Assembly: GCF_000429485.1 (NCBI RefSeq)
Contig: NZ_AUBY01000009.1
Coordinates: 213,634 to 277,633, forward strand
DNA: 64,000 bases
Source: Aliagarivorans marinus DSM 23064
GTDB taxonomy: Bacteria > Pseudomonadota > Gammaproteobacteria > Enterobacterales > Celerinatantimonadaceae
Direction: 5' to 3'
Every line of letters starts with the position of its first letter. The stretch's first letter is position 1. This document shows positions 18,105 through 28,386 of this stretch, piece by piece. The notes below the pieces were generated by a model. It worked only from the letters and a program-made list of their open reading frames with translations. It was not told where the DNA came from and searched no databases. The position numbers were made by a program, and so were the translations under genes.

Positions 18105-18806
18105 ATGTTAGAGTTTAAGAATGTGTCCACTCACTATGGACAGATCCAAGCCCTGCACGATGTGAATATGTCGGTATCAAAGGGTGAGATTGTGAGCCTT
18201 ATCGGTGCCAACGGCGCTGGCAAAACCACCTTGCTGATGACCCTGTGTGGCGACCCGAAAGCCTCCAGTGGTGAGGTGTTGTTTGAAGGTAAGAACATTA
18301 CCCGCGAAAGCACCCACCAGATCATGCGTGGCGATATTGCTATCGTGCCGGAAGGCCGTCGCATCTTTTCGCGCTTAACCGTGGAGGAGAACCTGCATAT
18401 GGGCGGCTTTTTTGCCACCAAAAAGCAGGTGGAGGAGCGCATCGAAGAGGTGTATCAGCTGTTCCCTCGCCTCAAAGAGCGAATCAGCCAGCGCGCCGGC
18501 ACCATGTCTGGTGGTGAGCAGCAGATGTTGGCGATTGGCCGCGCACTGATGAGCAACCCACGCTTGCTGCTGTTGGATGAGCCATCGCTAGGGCTAGCGC
18601 CAATCATTATTCAGCAGATCTTCGATATTATCGAGAGCCTGCGCGAGCGTGGCATGACCATCTTCTTGGTGGAGCAGAACGCTAACCAGGCACTACGCCT
18701 GGCCGACCGTGGCTATGTGTTGGAGAATGGCCGGATTGTGCTGGAAGACAGCGGCGACAATCTGCTGGTCAACGAAGAGGTGCGTAAGGCCTACCTCGGC
18801 GCGTAA
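18105..18806 (+). CDS. livF: Branched-chain amino acid ABC transporter ATP-binding protein LivF
   Basis: A 233-residue ATPase partner of LivG. Walker [10 protein letters not shown] is at 34-42, the signature is [15 protein letters not shown], Walker B is [13 protein letters not shown], and the switch His is replaced by Gln in [11 protein letters not shown], as is usual for LivF. SD GGAGAGG precedes the ATG, nine bases after livG. Last gene of the operon, followed by a terminator. Confidence 0.96.
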   Translation: MLEFKNVSTHYGQIQALHDVNMSVSKGEIVSLIGANGAGKTTLLMTLCGDPKASSGEVLFEGKNITRESTHQIMRGDIAIVPEGRRIFSRLTVEENLHMGGFFATKKQVEERIEEVYQLFPRLKERISQRAGTMSGGEQQMLAIGRALMSNPRLLLLDEPSLGLAPIIIQQIFDIIESLRERGMTIFLVEQNANQALRLADRGYVLENGRIVLEDSGDNLLVNEEVRKAYLGA

Positions 18807-18831
18807 TCCGTCCCCGGATTCTCACCCTGAC

Positions 18832-18857
18832 AAAGCAAGCTTCGGCTTGCTTTTTGT
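18832..18857 (+). terminator. Rho-independent terminator of the liv operon
   Basis: Stem GCAAGC (18835-18840), tetraloop TTCG, GCTTGC (18845-18850), then TTTTTGTTT. Upstream A residues extend the pairing. Confidence 0.9.
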
Positions 18858-18901
18858 TTAGCCCTACCGTTACATTGGGCGAAAATCCTGTTGGAGCTAA
18901 C

Positions 18902-19222
18902 ATGCAAGAGATTGCTCAGATCGCGCCGCTTGAGGCGCTTAAAATGATGGAAGAACGCGGTGCTTGGTTGGTAGATATTCGCGACCCGCAGTCCTTTGCT
19001 CAAGCCCACCCTCGGGGAGCCTTTCACCTTAGTGATGGCAGCTTGGTCGCGCTAATGCAGCAAACCGAGTTCGAAACGCCACTGATCGTGATGTGCTATC
19101 ACGGCATATCCAGTGTTGGGGCCGCTCAATACCTGCATCATCAGGGCTATGAAGAGGTGTATAACCTGCAAGGTGGCTTCGAGGAGTGGCGTAAAGTGGC
19201 AGAGGTGGAGCAGGGCGAGTGA
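18902..19222 (+). CDS. glpE: Thiosulfate sulfurtransferase GlpE
   Basis: Single-domain rhodanese of 106 residues that moves sulfane sulfur from thiosulfate to thiols such as thioredoxin. The active-site loop CYHGISS places the catalytic Cys at residue 65, as in E. coli Glp[21 protein letters not shown] is the rhodanese CH2A-type region. ATG at 18902 follows GGAG. It overlaps glpG by four bases, the same pair as in E. coli but without glpD or glpR nearby. Confidence 0.93.
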   Translation: MQEIAQIAPLEALKMMEERGAWLVDIRDPQSFAQAHPRGAFHLSDGSLVALMQQTEFETPLIVMCYHGISSVGAAQYLHHQGYEEVYNLQGGFEEWRKVAEVEQGE

Positions 19223-20064
19223 AGCAGTTAGTAGTACTGGGCAATGCCCGCATGGCCCAGGCCTTTATTGATTATCTGGCGACCATCCATATCGAATGTA
19301 AGTTAGCGCCTGCCGGTGACGGTGTGGCCATCTGGCTGGTCAACGACGAGCAATACCAGCAGGCAGATGCTGAGTTGCAGCAGTTTATGCAAAACCCCAA
19401 CGATCAACGCTATCACGCGGCCTCCTGGCAGACTGGCGATCATAGTAAGATCCGCTTCCGCTACGGTGGTCAGAATAGTTTTGTCAGCAATATCGTGGCC
19501 CACGCCGGCCCGGTCACGCTGAGCGTGCTGGTGGCGGCTGTGGCGATTTACGTGTTGATGAACATTGGCTTTCAAAACCTGCTGTTCAACAACCTGCGAA
19601 TTACCGACACACTGGAGCAGCTATTGTCGCTCGAGTTTTGGCGCGCCATCACCCCGATTTTGCTGCACTTCTCGATAGTCCACATCGCCTTTAACTGCTT
19701 GTGGTGGTGGCAACTGGGCGGCGAGATTGAGCAACGCTTAGGCAGCCAGAAGCTGCTGCTAGTTACTTTGGTGGCGGCGGTGATCCCCAATGTCGCGCAA
19801 TTACTTGCGGCTGGGCCTATGTTCGGTGGTTTGTCTGGGGTGGTTTATGCGCTGCTGGGATATATCTGGTTTACCGGGTGGCTGAATCCACGTGTGGGCT
19901 TGTCGGTGAGCCCGTCGATTGTCGGCTTTATGCTGCTGTGGCTGGTGTTTGGCTTTATGAATGTGATCGGCCCGCCGATGGCCAACCTGGCTCACCTGTT
20001 TGGCTTGCTGGTTGGTTGTGGGCAGGCACTAATCGATAAGGCTACTGATAAAGGTACTTCGTAA
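19219..20064 (+). CDS. glpG: Rhomboid intramembrane serine protease GlpG
   Basis: A 281-residue inner-membrane protease. A soluble N-terminal domain (1-85) precedes six transmembrane helices. The catalytic dyad is Ser206 in GLSG and His259 in NLAHLFG, and oxyanion residues His155 and Asn159 lie in [10 protein letters not shown]. The WR motif of loop 1 ([11 protein letters not shown]) is present. It starts with GTG inside the glpE stop. Its 3' end overlaps the convergent FliL-like gene by 23 bases. Confidence 0.95.
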   Translation: MKQLVVLGNARMAQAFIDYLATIHIECKLAPAGDGVAIWLVNDEQYQQADAELQQFMQNPNDQRYHAASWQTGDHSKIRFRYGGQNSFVSNIVAHAGPVTLSVLVAAVAIYVLMNIGFQNLLFNNLRITDTLEQLLSLEFWRAITPILLHFSIVHIAFNCLWWWQLGGEIEQRLGSQKLLLVTLVAAVIPNVAQLLAAGPMFGGLSGVVYALLGYIWFTGWLNPRVGLSVSPSIVGFMLLWLVFGFMNVIGPPMANLAHLFGLLVGCGQALIDKATDKGTS

Positions 20065-20446
20065 ACAGTAGGTTATTGACCATCTTACGGCCTGTCTCTT
20101 GAACCAGCAGGTCGTTGACTACTTCCAGGCAGCGACGGCGGATCTCTTCGCGTCCATCCAGTGAGCGAATGTCGTCGTAGTCTTGCTTGCCGAGTATCTC
20201 GATAATGGCATCACGGATCAGCGGGGAGTGGTGCTCGATATGGGTCAGGTTCGACTCGTTGTCTACCATCACTTCCACCGTAACTCGAACATAGCCCAGT
20301 TTGCGTCCTTTATTGATGTAGTTGGTGATAATGTCTGGCTCGAAGGCAAAGTAGGCGTAACCTCCGGCTGGAGCGGCGGGTTCTGCCTGCGCGCCAAGCG
20401 CCACAAGCAATGCCAGACTGGCCAGAAGGTTGGAAAGTAACTTCAT
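20042..20446 (-). CDS. FliL-like secreted/membrane protein
   Basis: A 134-residue protein with a signal peptide or anchor (MKLLSNLLASLALLVALGAQA) and a FliL-type domain: FAFEPDIITNYINKG, YVRVTVEVMV, HHSPLIRDAIIEILG and the RRRCLEVVNDLL helix match the flagellar FliL family, which is related to stomatin-like domains and adjusts stator function. The ATG at 20446 starts the signal peptide; upstream in-frame ATGs give an implausible leader. No flagellar genes are near, so it may be an accessory stator factor or have another envelope role. It ends with a short hydrophobic tail ([11 protein letters not shown]). Confidence 0.78.
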   Translation of the reverse strand: MKLLSNLLASLALLVALGAQAEPAAPAGGYAYFAFEPDIITNYINKGRKLGYVRVTVEVMVDNESNLTHIEHHSPLIRDAIIEILGKQDYDDIRSLDGREEIRRRCLEVVNDLLVQETGRKMVNNLLFTKYLYQ

Positions 20447-20598
20447 CACGCTGATCCCTTTGAAATTTGCAACTATTGTTGATGTTAAACTTATTCCGGT
20501 CAAGGCTTGGCGCGGCGTAACGCGTTTCGCATCTTGTTTGCTTGCCGGTTTACTTCTGCGTTTTAGATCCGAGATAATGCCTGAAGGATTAGTCACGG

Positions 20599-21159
20599 AT
20601 GTTATATGTGAAAAGGCGTTTTATTCCACAACAGGGACTTTGGTATGCAGCAGGATCGGCGTTGGAGCTCCCTTCTACAATTCAGCCCTGGCTACTTGAT
20701 ATCGGCTCGCTGACTGCTCGCCTTAAGCAATGCTGTGATAATTTTCAGGTCGAGATCCTCAATCAGGATTATGCCGAGATTAGCGCGGATGAACAGCAAG
20801 CGCTAGGTGTGGATGGCCCGTACTGGGTTCGTGAGGTCTTGCTCAAAGGCAATCAACAGCCTTGGGTGTATGCGCGCAGTATCGTTCCCCAAACTAGCCT
20901 GGATGGCGAGGCCGCCCAGATCCTCGAGCTCAACTCGCAACCCTTAGGTGAGCTGTTGTTCTCCCACCCAGATAGTGAACGCCAAGAGCTGGAGCTAGCC
21001 TTGTTACCGCCGCACTCGTTGCCCGATTCTCTGCAGGTTCAGCAGCGGGTATGGGCGCGCCGTTCCCGTTTCTTGTTGGCCAGTTGCCCGCTATTGGTAT
21101 CAGAAGTGTTTTTGCCCGATTGCCCAGTGTTTCCGGAGGCGCAGCATGCTGAGTGTTAG
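20599..21159 (+). CDS. ubiC: Chorismate pyruvate-lyase UbiC
   Basis: A 186-residue cytosolic enzyme converting chorismate to 4-hydroxybenzoate plus pyruvate, the first step of ubiquinone synthesis. [23 protein letters not shown] is the family core (given in parts: the Arg in WVRE binds the product carboxylate). [20 protein letters not shown] holds the catalytic Glu. AAGGA lies 11 bases before the ATG; a slightly later start is possible. It overlaps ubiA by 14 bases, the E. coli arrangement. Confidence 0.92.
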   Translation: MLYVKRRFIPQQGLWYAAGSALELPSTIQPWLLDIGSLTARLKQCCDNFQVEILNQDYAEISADEQQALGVDGPYWVREVLLKGNQQPWVYARSIVPQTSLDGEAAQILELNSQPLGELLFSHPDSERQELELALLPPHSLPDSLQVQQRVWARRSRFLLASCPLLVSEVFLPDCPVFPEAQHAEC

Positions 21160-22024
21160 CGGTCGTATTCAACCCTATTGGCAGCTAATGCGGGCCGACA
21201 AACCGATTGGCACCTTGTTGTTGCTGTGGCCGACCTTATGGGCCCTATGGCTGGCAGCCGCCGGTGAGCCTCCACTGCAGGCCTTGGTGATCTTCTCGCT
21301 GGGGGTGTTTGTGATGCGCTCGGCCGGTTGTGTGATTAACGATTACGCCGACCGCAATATCGACGGCAAGGTAAAACGCACCAAGGCTCGGCCGCTGGCC
21401 TCGGGACAGGTGAGTGAGAAGGGCGCGTTAGCGCTGTTCGCCGTGCTGGTGGTGATCGCCTTTGTATTGGTGTTAAACCTTAACCTGTTAACCATACAAC
21501 TGTCGGTGATGGCGCTGGTGCTGGCGGCGCTGTATCCGTTTATGAAGCGGGTGACTCAGCTGCCGCAGCTGTTTTTGGGCCTGGCCTTTAGCTGGGGGAT
21601 CCCAATGGCCTTCACCGCGGTTCAAGAGCAGATCCCGGCCTACGCTTGGTGGTTGATGCTGGCGAATATCTGCTGGGTGGTGGCCTATGACACCATGTAT
21701 GCGATGGTCGATCGCGACGACGACCTGAAGATTGGCGTGAAGTCCACGGCGATCCTGTTTGGTCGCTTCGATAAGTTGGCGGTGGGCGTATTGCAGGCCA
21801 TGAGCCTGGTGTGTCTGGCTGTCGTTGCCCATCTAAGCGAGCTGGGGATGGCCTTTCATGTTGCTTGGTTGGCGGCGGCGGTGTTGTTTGTCTACCAACA
21901 GGCGCTGATCCGCTTTCGCGAACGCGATGCCTGCTTTAAGGCTTTTTTGAACAATAACTATGTGGGGCTGGCTATCTTTGTTGGAGTTGCCAGCCACTAT
22001 TTGTGGCTGGCGATAAGCGCTTAA
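21146..22024 (+). CDS. ubiA: 4-hydroxybenzoate octaprenyltransferase UbiA
   Basis: A 292-residue membrane prenyltransferase, with about nine helices, that attaches the polyprenyl tail to 4-hydroxybenzoate. The first Asp-rich motif [16 protein letters not shown] and the second [17 protein letters not shown] are both intact and bind Mg-diphosphate. The start [22 protein letters not shown] follows the family pattern. Co-transcribed with ubiC; plsB is convergent five bases away. Confidence 0.96.
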   Translation: MLSVSGRIQPYWQLMRADKPIGTLLLLWPTLWALWLAAAGEPPLQALVIFSLGVFVMRSAGCVINDYADRNIDGKVKRTKARPLASGQVSEKGALALFAVLVVIAFVLVLNLNLLTIQLSVMALVLAALYPFMKRVTQLPQLFLGLAFSWGIPMAFTAVQEQIPAYAWWLMLANICWVVAYDTMYAMVDRDDDLKIGVKSTAILFGRFDKLAVGVLQAMSLVCLAVVAHLSELGMAFHVAWLAAAVLFVYQQALIRFRERDACFKAFLNNNYVGLAIFVGVASHYLWLAISA

Positions 22025-22029
22025 GTTAC

Positions 22030-24423
22030 TTAGGGGTTTAACAACTCGTTGATCGAGTCATAAACCCCGGCTGCCAATAGTGGCGCTAGCTGGTCGTAGA
22101 GGGCTTGCGCACTCTCTGGTCGGTTATCCAGATAGCCCTGCTCTTTGAGTAAGCTAATCAGCTTGCTGAATACTTTCTTATCGTAGTACTCCGGTGCGTT
22201 CACCTTGTGCAGCTGGGACAGGCTCTGGCAGCAGGCCGCGGTCTGCTTCTCCAGCTCGCTGCGTTCCAGCTCTGGCTGGTGGACCGCTAAGGCTGCCACG
22301 ACGGCGTAACGGTGCAGGCTTTCTTGTGCCAGCGAGGCCAGCAGCGCAACGCGGCCACGGCGGTGTTGCGCTAGCTGATAGCCTTGCTCAGTCGCTTCCA
22401 GCAGCTTCATCTTGGTGAACTGTTCCAGATAACGCTCCACCAAATCCGGTATGTCTTCGGCTTGGTAGTGCATATACAGTTCACCTTGCAGTAGCGGATA
22501 GAGCTGGGCGACCAACTCTACCACCGCCTGCTTGCTCAAGCTGCGCTGGCGCAGCATCGCAGTGGCGATTAGGGCAGGGATAATCAGCAAGTGGATTACG
22601 TTGTTGCGATAGAAGCTCTGCAGTACCTGCTCTTTCTCATTGAGTGAGATGATGCTGCCAAGGGATGCTTCTTCAACCTCAAACTTACCTAGCGATAGCG
22701 CATGTTCGAGCAGTTCTCCCGCTTCTTCTTCAGGCAGCGAACTGTGTTCGCTGTAAGGCATTGCACGTAGCAGGTCGAGATAGAGCTGCATCTGCTTGGT
22801 GAGCTGTTGGCGTGGCAGGTTGTAGTTCTCGGACACAGTCAGCACCGATGCGGCCAAACACAGGCCATTCACGGCTGCAGCGCTGTTGATGTTGACCATC
22901 AGCTGGTCGGCAATCTGATTGACCGAAGGCACCAGCCAGGCAGGGCGTTCCTCACCACTATTGATGCTGTCACGCCACTCAGGGGCCAGTTGGTTGAGCA
23001 TCTGGTTGACGTTAATCGGCTCACCGAAGTTGACGTAGCCATTACCGAAGTTGCGCAATTTACGCAAAATGGTGAACAAGGAGAAGATCGACTCTTTCTC
23101 CTTCTTCTTGCCTTTGAGCTCTTTGTAATAGGTGCTCACTTCCATCACGTGCTCATAACCAAAGTAGATCGGTACGATGGTCACCGGGCGGTCCAGACCG
23201 CGCAGCATGGCTTGCACTGTCATTGCCAGCATGCCGGTTTTTGGTGGCAGCAAGCGGCCAGTGCGTGAGCGGCCACCCTCGGTGAAGTACTCCACCGAGT
23301 AGCCACGGGCAAACAGGTGGTTGAGGTATTCGCGGAACACGATCGAATAGAGCTTGTTGCCTTTGAAGCTACGGCGGATAAAGAACGCCCCACCACGGCG
23401 GAAGATCGGGCCGGCAGGCCAGAAGTTCAGGTTAATCCCTGCTGCAATATGCGGCGGCATCATCCCTTGGTGATACAGCACATAAGACAGCAACAGGTAG
23501 TCCATGTGGCTGCGATGACAGGGGGCAAACACGATCTCATGGCCCTCTTGGGCCAGCTTGCGCACCGCTTCGGCATTGTTTACCGAGATGCCCGAGTAGA
23601 TCTTATTCCACACAAAGCTCAGCACACCATCGCCGGCACGTAGCATCTGGTAGGAGAAGTCGGTGGCAATCTCGTCGAGGTAGCGCTGGGCCTTTTGCTG
23701 GGCCAGATTGAGCTCAATGTTGCTAGCGGCGGCTTCGTCGCGGATTGCTTGGCGAATCACTGGCGAGGCTAACAGCTGCTCGAACAGGTGACGACGGTTA
23801 GGCAGTTTCGGGCCGGTGGCGATGTGCTGCATACGCGAGAAGTGAATGCGCGCGACCCGGGCGAGCTTGTGCCCGGCGCGCTGGTCGGCGCCTTGGCGCT
23901 GGGCCATTTCTCGCATCGAAACTGGCTGGCTGAAACGCACTAAGTTCTCGCGCCCTTTAAACAGGATCTGCAGAATCTTGCGCAACTTGCCCGGCGGCTT
24001 GGGATACTTACCGGTCACGATATCGTCGAGCTTTTCACGACCCGGGTAGCGATCCCAGAACAGTTTTACCGGCAGCAATTGGGCGTCGTGGCTATCGTCT
24101 TGCTGGTGGACCTCCAGCGCGCTGGTGAAATCGCGCACGGTCTCCGGCAGGGTCTCGCCAAGGTTGTCCATCAGGTAGTGAACCCGTTTGTAGGACTTAC
24201 CGGCGAAGATCTGTGGCTCGAGCGGGTCGGGCATGCCTAAGCTCTTACAGGCAATCTGCAGAGTCAGTAAGTCGGAAACCGATGCGTGTGGGATCACGTA
24301 GATAATCGGCTGCTCTAAGTCGAGCTGGAATTCTTCAATCGGGTTTTGCGGAACTACTTTACCGCGGGTCAACCAGCGAATCATTGTTCTGAGGATAAAC
24401 AGAACAGCAGCGGGCAGTCGTGA
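22030..24423 (-). CDS. plsB: Glycerol-3-phosphate 1-O-acyltransferase PlsB
   Basis: Inner-membrane enzyme of 797 residues that adds the first acyl chain to glycerol-3-phosphate. The acyltransferase motifs appear in order: HRSHMDYLLLSYVLYHQG (HX4D catalytic pair), GPIFRRGGAFFIRRSFKGN, FTEGGRSRTGRLLPPKTG, and the VPIYFGYEHVMEV region. ATG at 24423 is preferred over an upstream TTG at 24459. E. coli order ubiC-ubiA-plsB-dgkA-lexA is kept except that dgkA is absent here, so plsB and lexA are directly divergent. Confidence 0.96.
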   Translation of the reverse strand, partial: SRLPAAVLFILRTMIRWLTRGKVVPQNPIEEFQLDLEQPIIYVIPHASVSDLLTLQIACKSLGMPDPLEPQIFAGKSYKRVHYLMDNLGETLPETVRDFTSALEVHQQDDSHDAQLLPVKLFWDRYPGREKLDDIVTGKYPKPPGKLRKILQILFKGRENLVRFSQPVSMREMAQRQGADQRAGHKLARVARIHFSRMQHIATGPKLPNRRHLFEQLLASPVIRQAIRDEAAASNIELNLAQQKAQRYLDEIATDFSYQMLRAGDGVLSFVWNKIYSGISVNNAEAVRKLAQEGHEIVFAPCHRSHMDYLLLSYVLYHQGMMPPHIAAGINLNFWPAGPIFRRGGAFFIRRSFKGNKLYSIVFREYLNHLFARGYSVEYFTEGGRSRTGRLLPPKTGMLAMTVQAMLRGLDRPVTIVPIYFGYEHVMEVSTYYKELKGKKKEKESIFSLFTILRKLRNFGNGYVNFGEPINVNQMLNQLAPEWRDSINSGEERPAWLVPSVNQIADQLMVNINSAAAVNGLCLAASVLTVSENYNLPRQQLTKQMQLYLDLLRAMPYSEHSSLPEEEAGELLEHALSLGKFEVEEASLGSIISLNEKEQVLQSFYRNNVIHLLIIPALIATAMLRQRSLSKQAVVELVAQLYPLLQGELYMHYQAEDIPDLVERYLEQFTKMKLLEATEQGYQLAQHRRGRVALLASLAQESLHRYAVVAALAVHQPELERSELEKQTAACCQSLSQLHKVNAPEYYDKKVFSKLISLLKEQGYLDNRPESAQALYDQLAPLLAAGVYDSINELLNP

Positions 24424-24581
24424 CATGAGGATCTTCAATGGTGTATTCAGTTGCCGCAATGTTAGCAGAAATCTGCCAGTGCTTCTTTGCCTGGATCATG
24501 AATGCTGTATGAATCGTCACCGGAATTGGACGATTCGCAAAGATCCCAAAAGGTGTTGATTAAGTTGCACAAAAACTAAGC

Positions 24582-24634
24582 TTGCCTCGCTGGAAATACT
24601 GGATATACTAACAGTGTGCTGTATAAACTTACAG
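24582..24634 (+). promoter_or_regulatory. lexA promoter with two tandem SOS boxes
   Basis: Box 1 is CTGG-N8-ACAG (24599-24614, one mismatch); box 2 is a perfect CTGT-N8-ACAG (24619-24634). A likely promoter is TTGCCT (24582-24587), a 16-base spacer, and TATACT (24604-24609), with the -10 inside box 1. Two adjacent boxes match E. coli lexA autoregulation. Confidence 0.92.
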
Positions 24635-24641
24635 GTGAGCA

Positions 24642-25271
24642 ATGAAGCCCTTAACCCCCCGACAAACCGAAGTCTACGAACTGATCAAACGCCATCTTAA
24701 CGATACTGGCATGCCGCCGACCCGCGCCGAGATCGCCAGAGAGTTGGGCTTTCGTTCCGCCAACTCAGCCGAAGAACATCTACGCGCCTTGGCCAAGAAA
24801 GGGGTGATCGAGATGATTCCCGGTGCATCCCGTGGGCTGCGCCTGGTGGACGACGAGCCTGAAGCGGCTATCTCTGAGCAGTTAGGGCTGCCCTTAGTCG
24901 GACAAGTCGCAGCCGGTGAACCGATCTTGGCCCAGCAGCACGTGGAGTCTCACTACCAAGTCGATCCTAGCCTGTTCCACCCCTCGGCCGATTTTTTGCT
25001 GCGGGTGCAAGGTATGAGCATGAAGAACATCGGCATCATGGATGGCGACCTGCTGGCAGTGCACAAAACCCAGACCGCACTGAACGGTCAGGTGGTGGTT
25101 GCGCGACTGGATGACGATGTGACGGTGAAGCGCTTTGAGCGCAAAGGCAACAAGGTGATGCTGCATCCTGAGAATGAAGACCTTTCAACCATCCACGTCG
25201 ATTTGGAATACCAAGCGCTGGAGATCGAAGGCTTGGCTGTTGGTGTGATTCGTAACAGCGACTGGATGTAA
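24642..25271 (+). CDS. lexA: LexA repressor (SOS response)
   Basis: A 209-residue dimeric repressor of DNA-repair genes. The winged HTH spans residues 1-70 ([22 protein letters not shown]). The self-cleavage site Ala91-Gly92 lies in GQVAAGEP, and the catalytic dyad is Ser126 in GMSM and Lys163 in DVTVKRFE, offset by seven from E. coli numbering. It is seven residues longer than E. coli LexA within the linker (EPEAAISEQ). SOS boxes end eight bases before its start, so it represses itself. Confidence 0.97.
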   Translation: MKPLTPRQTEVYELIKRHLNDTGMPPTRAEIARELGFRSANSAEEHLRALAKKGVIEMIPGASRGLRLVDDEPEAAISEQLGLPLVGQVAAGEPILAQQHVESHYQVDPSLFHPSADFLLRVQGMSMKNIGIMDGDLLAVHKTQTALNGQVVVARLDDDVTVKRFERKGNKVMLHPENEDLSTIHVDLEYQALEIEGLAVGVIRNSDWM

Positions 25272-25311
25272 GGTCTATCATCGCTGGGTCTAGTTAAGAC
25301 TCTTCTTCTAC

Positions 25312-25340
25312 AAAAGGGCCCGCAGCGGCCCTTTTTGTTT
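25312..25340 (+). terminator. Rho-independent terminator of lexA
   Basis: Arms AAAAGGGCC (25312-25320) and GGCCCTTTT (25327-25335) around loop CGCAGC, followed by TGTTT. Confidence 0.9.
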
Positions 25341-25652
25341 GTCAAAATACGCCTTTTCTCTCTAATCCCGCTTTTTTCTCTGATATACGCGTTTTGCTGG
25401 TCACTTCACCTTTACTCCGACCAGATCAAAAATAATTAACAATAGATTTACAATTGCTTAGCCTTGTGGCTACTTTAATAAAGTAAAGTGTTTGCTTTTT
25501 GTTCAATGAGAAGAAAAGGCAGCATTCTGAGCACCTAAATAGCAACACTCTCCCTTCAATGCAGCACGTTACACCAGAACCCAAGGTGGAAGGGCGTTTT
25601 AAGCAGGTTTGGCTCATTTAAAGGAAGTCGTAGCATTGCACAGGAGCGCAAC
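25341..25652 (+). promoter_or_regulatory. Upstream region of the cytochrome oxidase cluster with a palindrome on the likely -10
   Basis: 312 AT-rich bases without a gene. The perfect palindrome TACTTTA-A-TAAAGTA lies at 25471-25485. A possible promoter is TTTACA (25447-25452), an 18-base spacer and TACTTT (25471-25476), so a protein bound to the palindrome would cover the -10. No regulator family is assigned to the site. Confidence 0.4.
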
Positions 25653-26783
25653 GTGACCCGATGTATTCAGTTATTGCTTTTATTGGCTAGCTCGCCGGCG
25701 GCCTTCGCGGAAGGGGGGATGTCCTACAACCTTCGGCCGGGCGTGACCGCTATCAGTCAGCAGGTGTATGGCCTGCACATGACCATCTTCTATATCTGCT
25801 GCGCCATCGGCGTGGTGGTATTTGGCGCCATGTTCTGGGCGATTATTCACCATCGCAAGTCTAAGGGCGCTAAGCCAGCCAGCTTTCACGAGAGCACCAA
25901 GGTAGAGATTGTCTGGACAGTTATTCCCTTTCTGATCCTCATCGGAATGGCGATTCCTGCAACCAAAACCTTATTAGCGATGGAAGACCCATCCAATGCC
26001 GACCTCACCGTGCAGGTCACCGGCTCCCAATGGAAGTGGCACTACAAGTATTTTGACTACGAGTTGGAGTACTACAGCCTATTGGCATCCGATCAAGATG
26101 AGATCACCGGCAAGCGGGCGAAGCGCGAAAACTACCTGCTCGAGGTGGACCGCCCCTTAGTGCTTCCGGTTGGCAAAAAAGTACGCTTCCTGATGACCTC
26201 TGAGGATGTTATCCACTCTTGGTGGGTGCCTGATTTTGCAGTGAAGAAAGATGCTAACCCAGGCTTTATCAACGAAGCATGGACGATTATCGATGAGCCG
26301 GGGATCTACCGCGGTCAATGTGCCGAGCTTTGCGGCAAAGACCACGGCTTTATGCCGGTGGTGGTGATTGCCAAAGAGCAAGATGAGTTTGACCAATGGA
26401 TAGCTGAGCAGCAACAAGCCTATCAGCAAGCCAAACAAGAAGAGCAGGCGCTGCTGGCCATGACGATGGATGAGGCTGAGTTGATGTCGGTGGGCGAGCA
26501 AGTATACGACAAACACTGCGCCGCCTGTCACCAAGCCAACGGCGAAGGGCTTCCCGGGGTCTTCCCGGCGTTGAAAGACAGCCCGATTGCCCTGGGTGAT
26601 GTGGATGCGCATATCGACATCATCGTTAACGGCAAGGCGGGAACCGCGATGCAAGCCTTTGGTAAGCAACTGACATTGAAAGAGATTGCTGCGGTAACCA
26701 CCTACGAGCGCAATGCTTGGGGCAATGATACTGGCGACTTGGTGCAGGCCAAGGATGTGGCTGCGTTAAAGGGACAGGAGTAA
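25653..26783 (+). CDS. coxB: Cytochrome c oxidase subunit II with fused cytochrome c domain
   Basis: A 376-residue protein: signal peptide (to about residue 19), two transmembrane helices (about 42-65 and 85-105), a cupredoxin domain carrying the CuA site (HSWWVPDF, then Cys223, Cys227, His231 and Met234 in [12 protein letters not shown]), a Gln-rich linker, and a C-terminal cytochrome c domain with CAACH (289-293) and an axial Met in GTAMQAFG. The fusion makes this a caa3-type subunit that can accept electrons through its own heme. GTG start with AGGAG eight bases upstream. First gene of the cox cluster. Confidence 0.95.
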   Translation: MTRCIQLLLLLASSPAAFAEGGMSYNLRPGVTAISQQVYGLHMTIFYICCAIGVVVFGAMFWAIIHHRKSKGAKPASFHESTKVEIVWTVIPFLILIGMAIPATKTLLAMEDPSNADLTVQVTGSQWKWHYKYFDYELEYYSLLASDQDEITGKRAKRENYLLEVDRPLVLPVGKKVRFLMTSEDVIHSWWVPDFAVKKDANPGFINEAWTIIDEPGIYRGQCAELCGKDHGFMPVVVIAKEQDEFDQWIAEQQQAYQQAKQEEQALLAMTMDEAELMSVGEQVYDKHCAACHQANGEGLPGVFPALKDSPIALGDVDAHIDIIVNGKAGTAMQAFGKQLTLKEIAAVTTYERNAWGNDTGDLVQAKDVAALKGQE

Positions 26784-26793
26784 GGAGATCACC

Positions 26794-28386
26794 ATGAGTA
26801 GCATTAGCGACGTGCAAATCGACCACGATGATCATCACCATGCTCCACCCAAGGGGCTGATGCGCTGGGTATTAACCACCAACCACAAAGACATTGGTTC
26901 GATGTACCTGTGGTTTAGTTTTGCGATGTTTTTAACTGGCGGCGCCATGGCCATGGTCATTCGCGCCGAGTTGTTCCAGCCCGGGCTGCAGTTTGTTGAG
27001 CCTAACTTCTTTAACCAAATGACCACGGTACATGGCCTGATCATGGTGTTTGGTGCGGTGATGCCGGCCTTTACCGGTTTGGCTAACTGGCTGATCCCTA
27101 TGATGATTGGCGCGCCGGACATGGCTTTGCCGCGGATGAACAACTGGTCGTTTTGGATTCTACCGTTTGCCTTCGCCATCTTGCTGGCTTCGCTCTTTAT
27201 GGAGGGTGGCGGTCCTAACTTTGGCTGGACCTTCTATGCGCCACTGTCGACAACCTACGCGCCAGATAGCGTGGCGCTATTTGTGTTCTCGGTGCATATC
27301 ATGGGGATCAGTTCGATTATGGGAGCAATCAATGTGATTGTGACCATCATGAACATGCGCGCTCCGGGTATGACCTACATGAAGCTGCCGCTGTTTGTGT
27401 GGACTTGGTTGATCACCGCCTTCCTGTTGATTGCGGTGATGCCGGTGCTGGCCGGGGTGGTGACTATGGTGCTCACCGATAAGTTCTTTGGCACCTCCTT
27501 CTTCGACGCCGCTGGCGGCGGTGATCCGGTCTTGTTCCAACATATCTTCTGGTTCTTCGGTCACCCCGAGGTGTACATCATGATCCTGCCTTCGTTTGGG
27601 ATCATCTCGGCAATTGTGCCGGCCTTCTCACGTAAGAAGCTGTTTGGCTATGCCTCTATGGTGTACGCCACCGCGTCTATCGCTGGACTTAGCTTTATCG
27701 TGTGGGCCCACCATATGTTTACCACTGGTATGCCGGTGCAGGCAGAGCTGTTCTTTATGTACTGCACCATGCTGATCTCGGTGCCCACCGGGGTGAAGGT
27801 GTTTAACTGGGTGGCGACGATGTGGCGTGGTGCCATCAGCTTTGAGACACCTATGCTGTTCGCGCTGGCCTTTATTGTGCTGTTTACCATTGGCGGCTTC
27901 TCCGGATTGATGCTGGCAATTACCCCAGTGGACTTCCAATACCACGATACCTACTTCGTGGTGGCGCACTTCCACTATGTGCTGGTGAGCGGTGCCATCT
28001 TCTCGATTATGGCGGCCTGTTACTTCTGGTTGCCCAAGTGGACCGGCAAGATGTACGACGAAGGGCTGGCCAAGCTGCACTTCTGGTGCTCGCTGATCTC
28101 GGTCAATGTGTTGTTCTTCCCGATGCACTTCCTCGGTTTGGGCGGGATGCCACGGCGGATCCCTGACTACGCGCTGCAGTTTGCCGACGTGAATGCCATT
28201 GTCAGCCTCGGCGGTTTTGCCTTTGGCCTGTCGCAGCTTATTTTCCTAGCGGTGGTGATCAAGTGCATCCGCAGTGGTGAGCCGGCCACGGCGAAGCCGT
28301 GGGAAGGTGCCGAAGGACTGGAGTGGGATCTGTTGCCTGCCAAGGCCCCTTATCACAGCTTCTCTACCCCACCTGAGGTGAAGTAG
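26794..28386 (+). CDS. coxA: Cytochrome c oxidase subunit I
   Basis: A 530-residue catalytic core with 12 predicted helices that binds heme a, heme a3 and CuB and pumps protons. Visible signatures: the low-spin heme region [15 protein letters not shown], the CuB ligand region [14 protein letters not shown] with the crosslinked His-Tyr, HH in VWAHHMF, and the heme a3/a ligands in [13 protein letters not shown]. The D-channel Asn-Asn stretch ([15 protein letters not shown]) is present, so it is an A-type oxidase. AAGGAG precedes the ATG, ten bases after coxB. Confidence 0.97.
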   Translation: MSSISDVQIDHDDHHHAPPKGLMRWVLTTNHKDIGSMYLWFSFAMFLTGGAMAMVIRAELFQPGLQFVEPNFFNQMTTVHGLIMVFGAVMPAFTGLANWLIPMMIGAPDMALPRMNNWSFWILPFAFAILLASLFMEGGGPNFGWTFYAPLSTTYAPDSVALFVFSVHIMGISSIMGAINVIVTIMNMRAPGMTYMKLPLFVWTWLITAFLLIAVMPVLAGVVTMVLTDKFFGTSFFDAAGGGDPVLFQHIFWFFGHPEVYIMILPSFGIISAIVPAFSRKKLFGYASMVYATASIAGLSFIVWAHHMFTTGMPVQAELFFMYCTMLISVPTGVKVFNWVATMWRGAISFETPMLFALAFIVLFTIGGFSGLMLAITPVDFQYHDTYFVVAHFHYVLVSGAIFSIMAACYFWLPKWTGKMYDEGLAKLHFWCSLISVNVLFFPMHFLGLGGMPRRIPDYALQFADVNAIVSLGGFAFGLSQLIFLAVVIKCIRSGEPATAKPWEGAEGLEWDLLPAKAPYHSFSTPPEVK

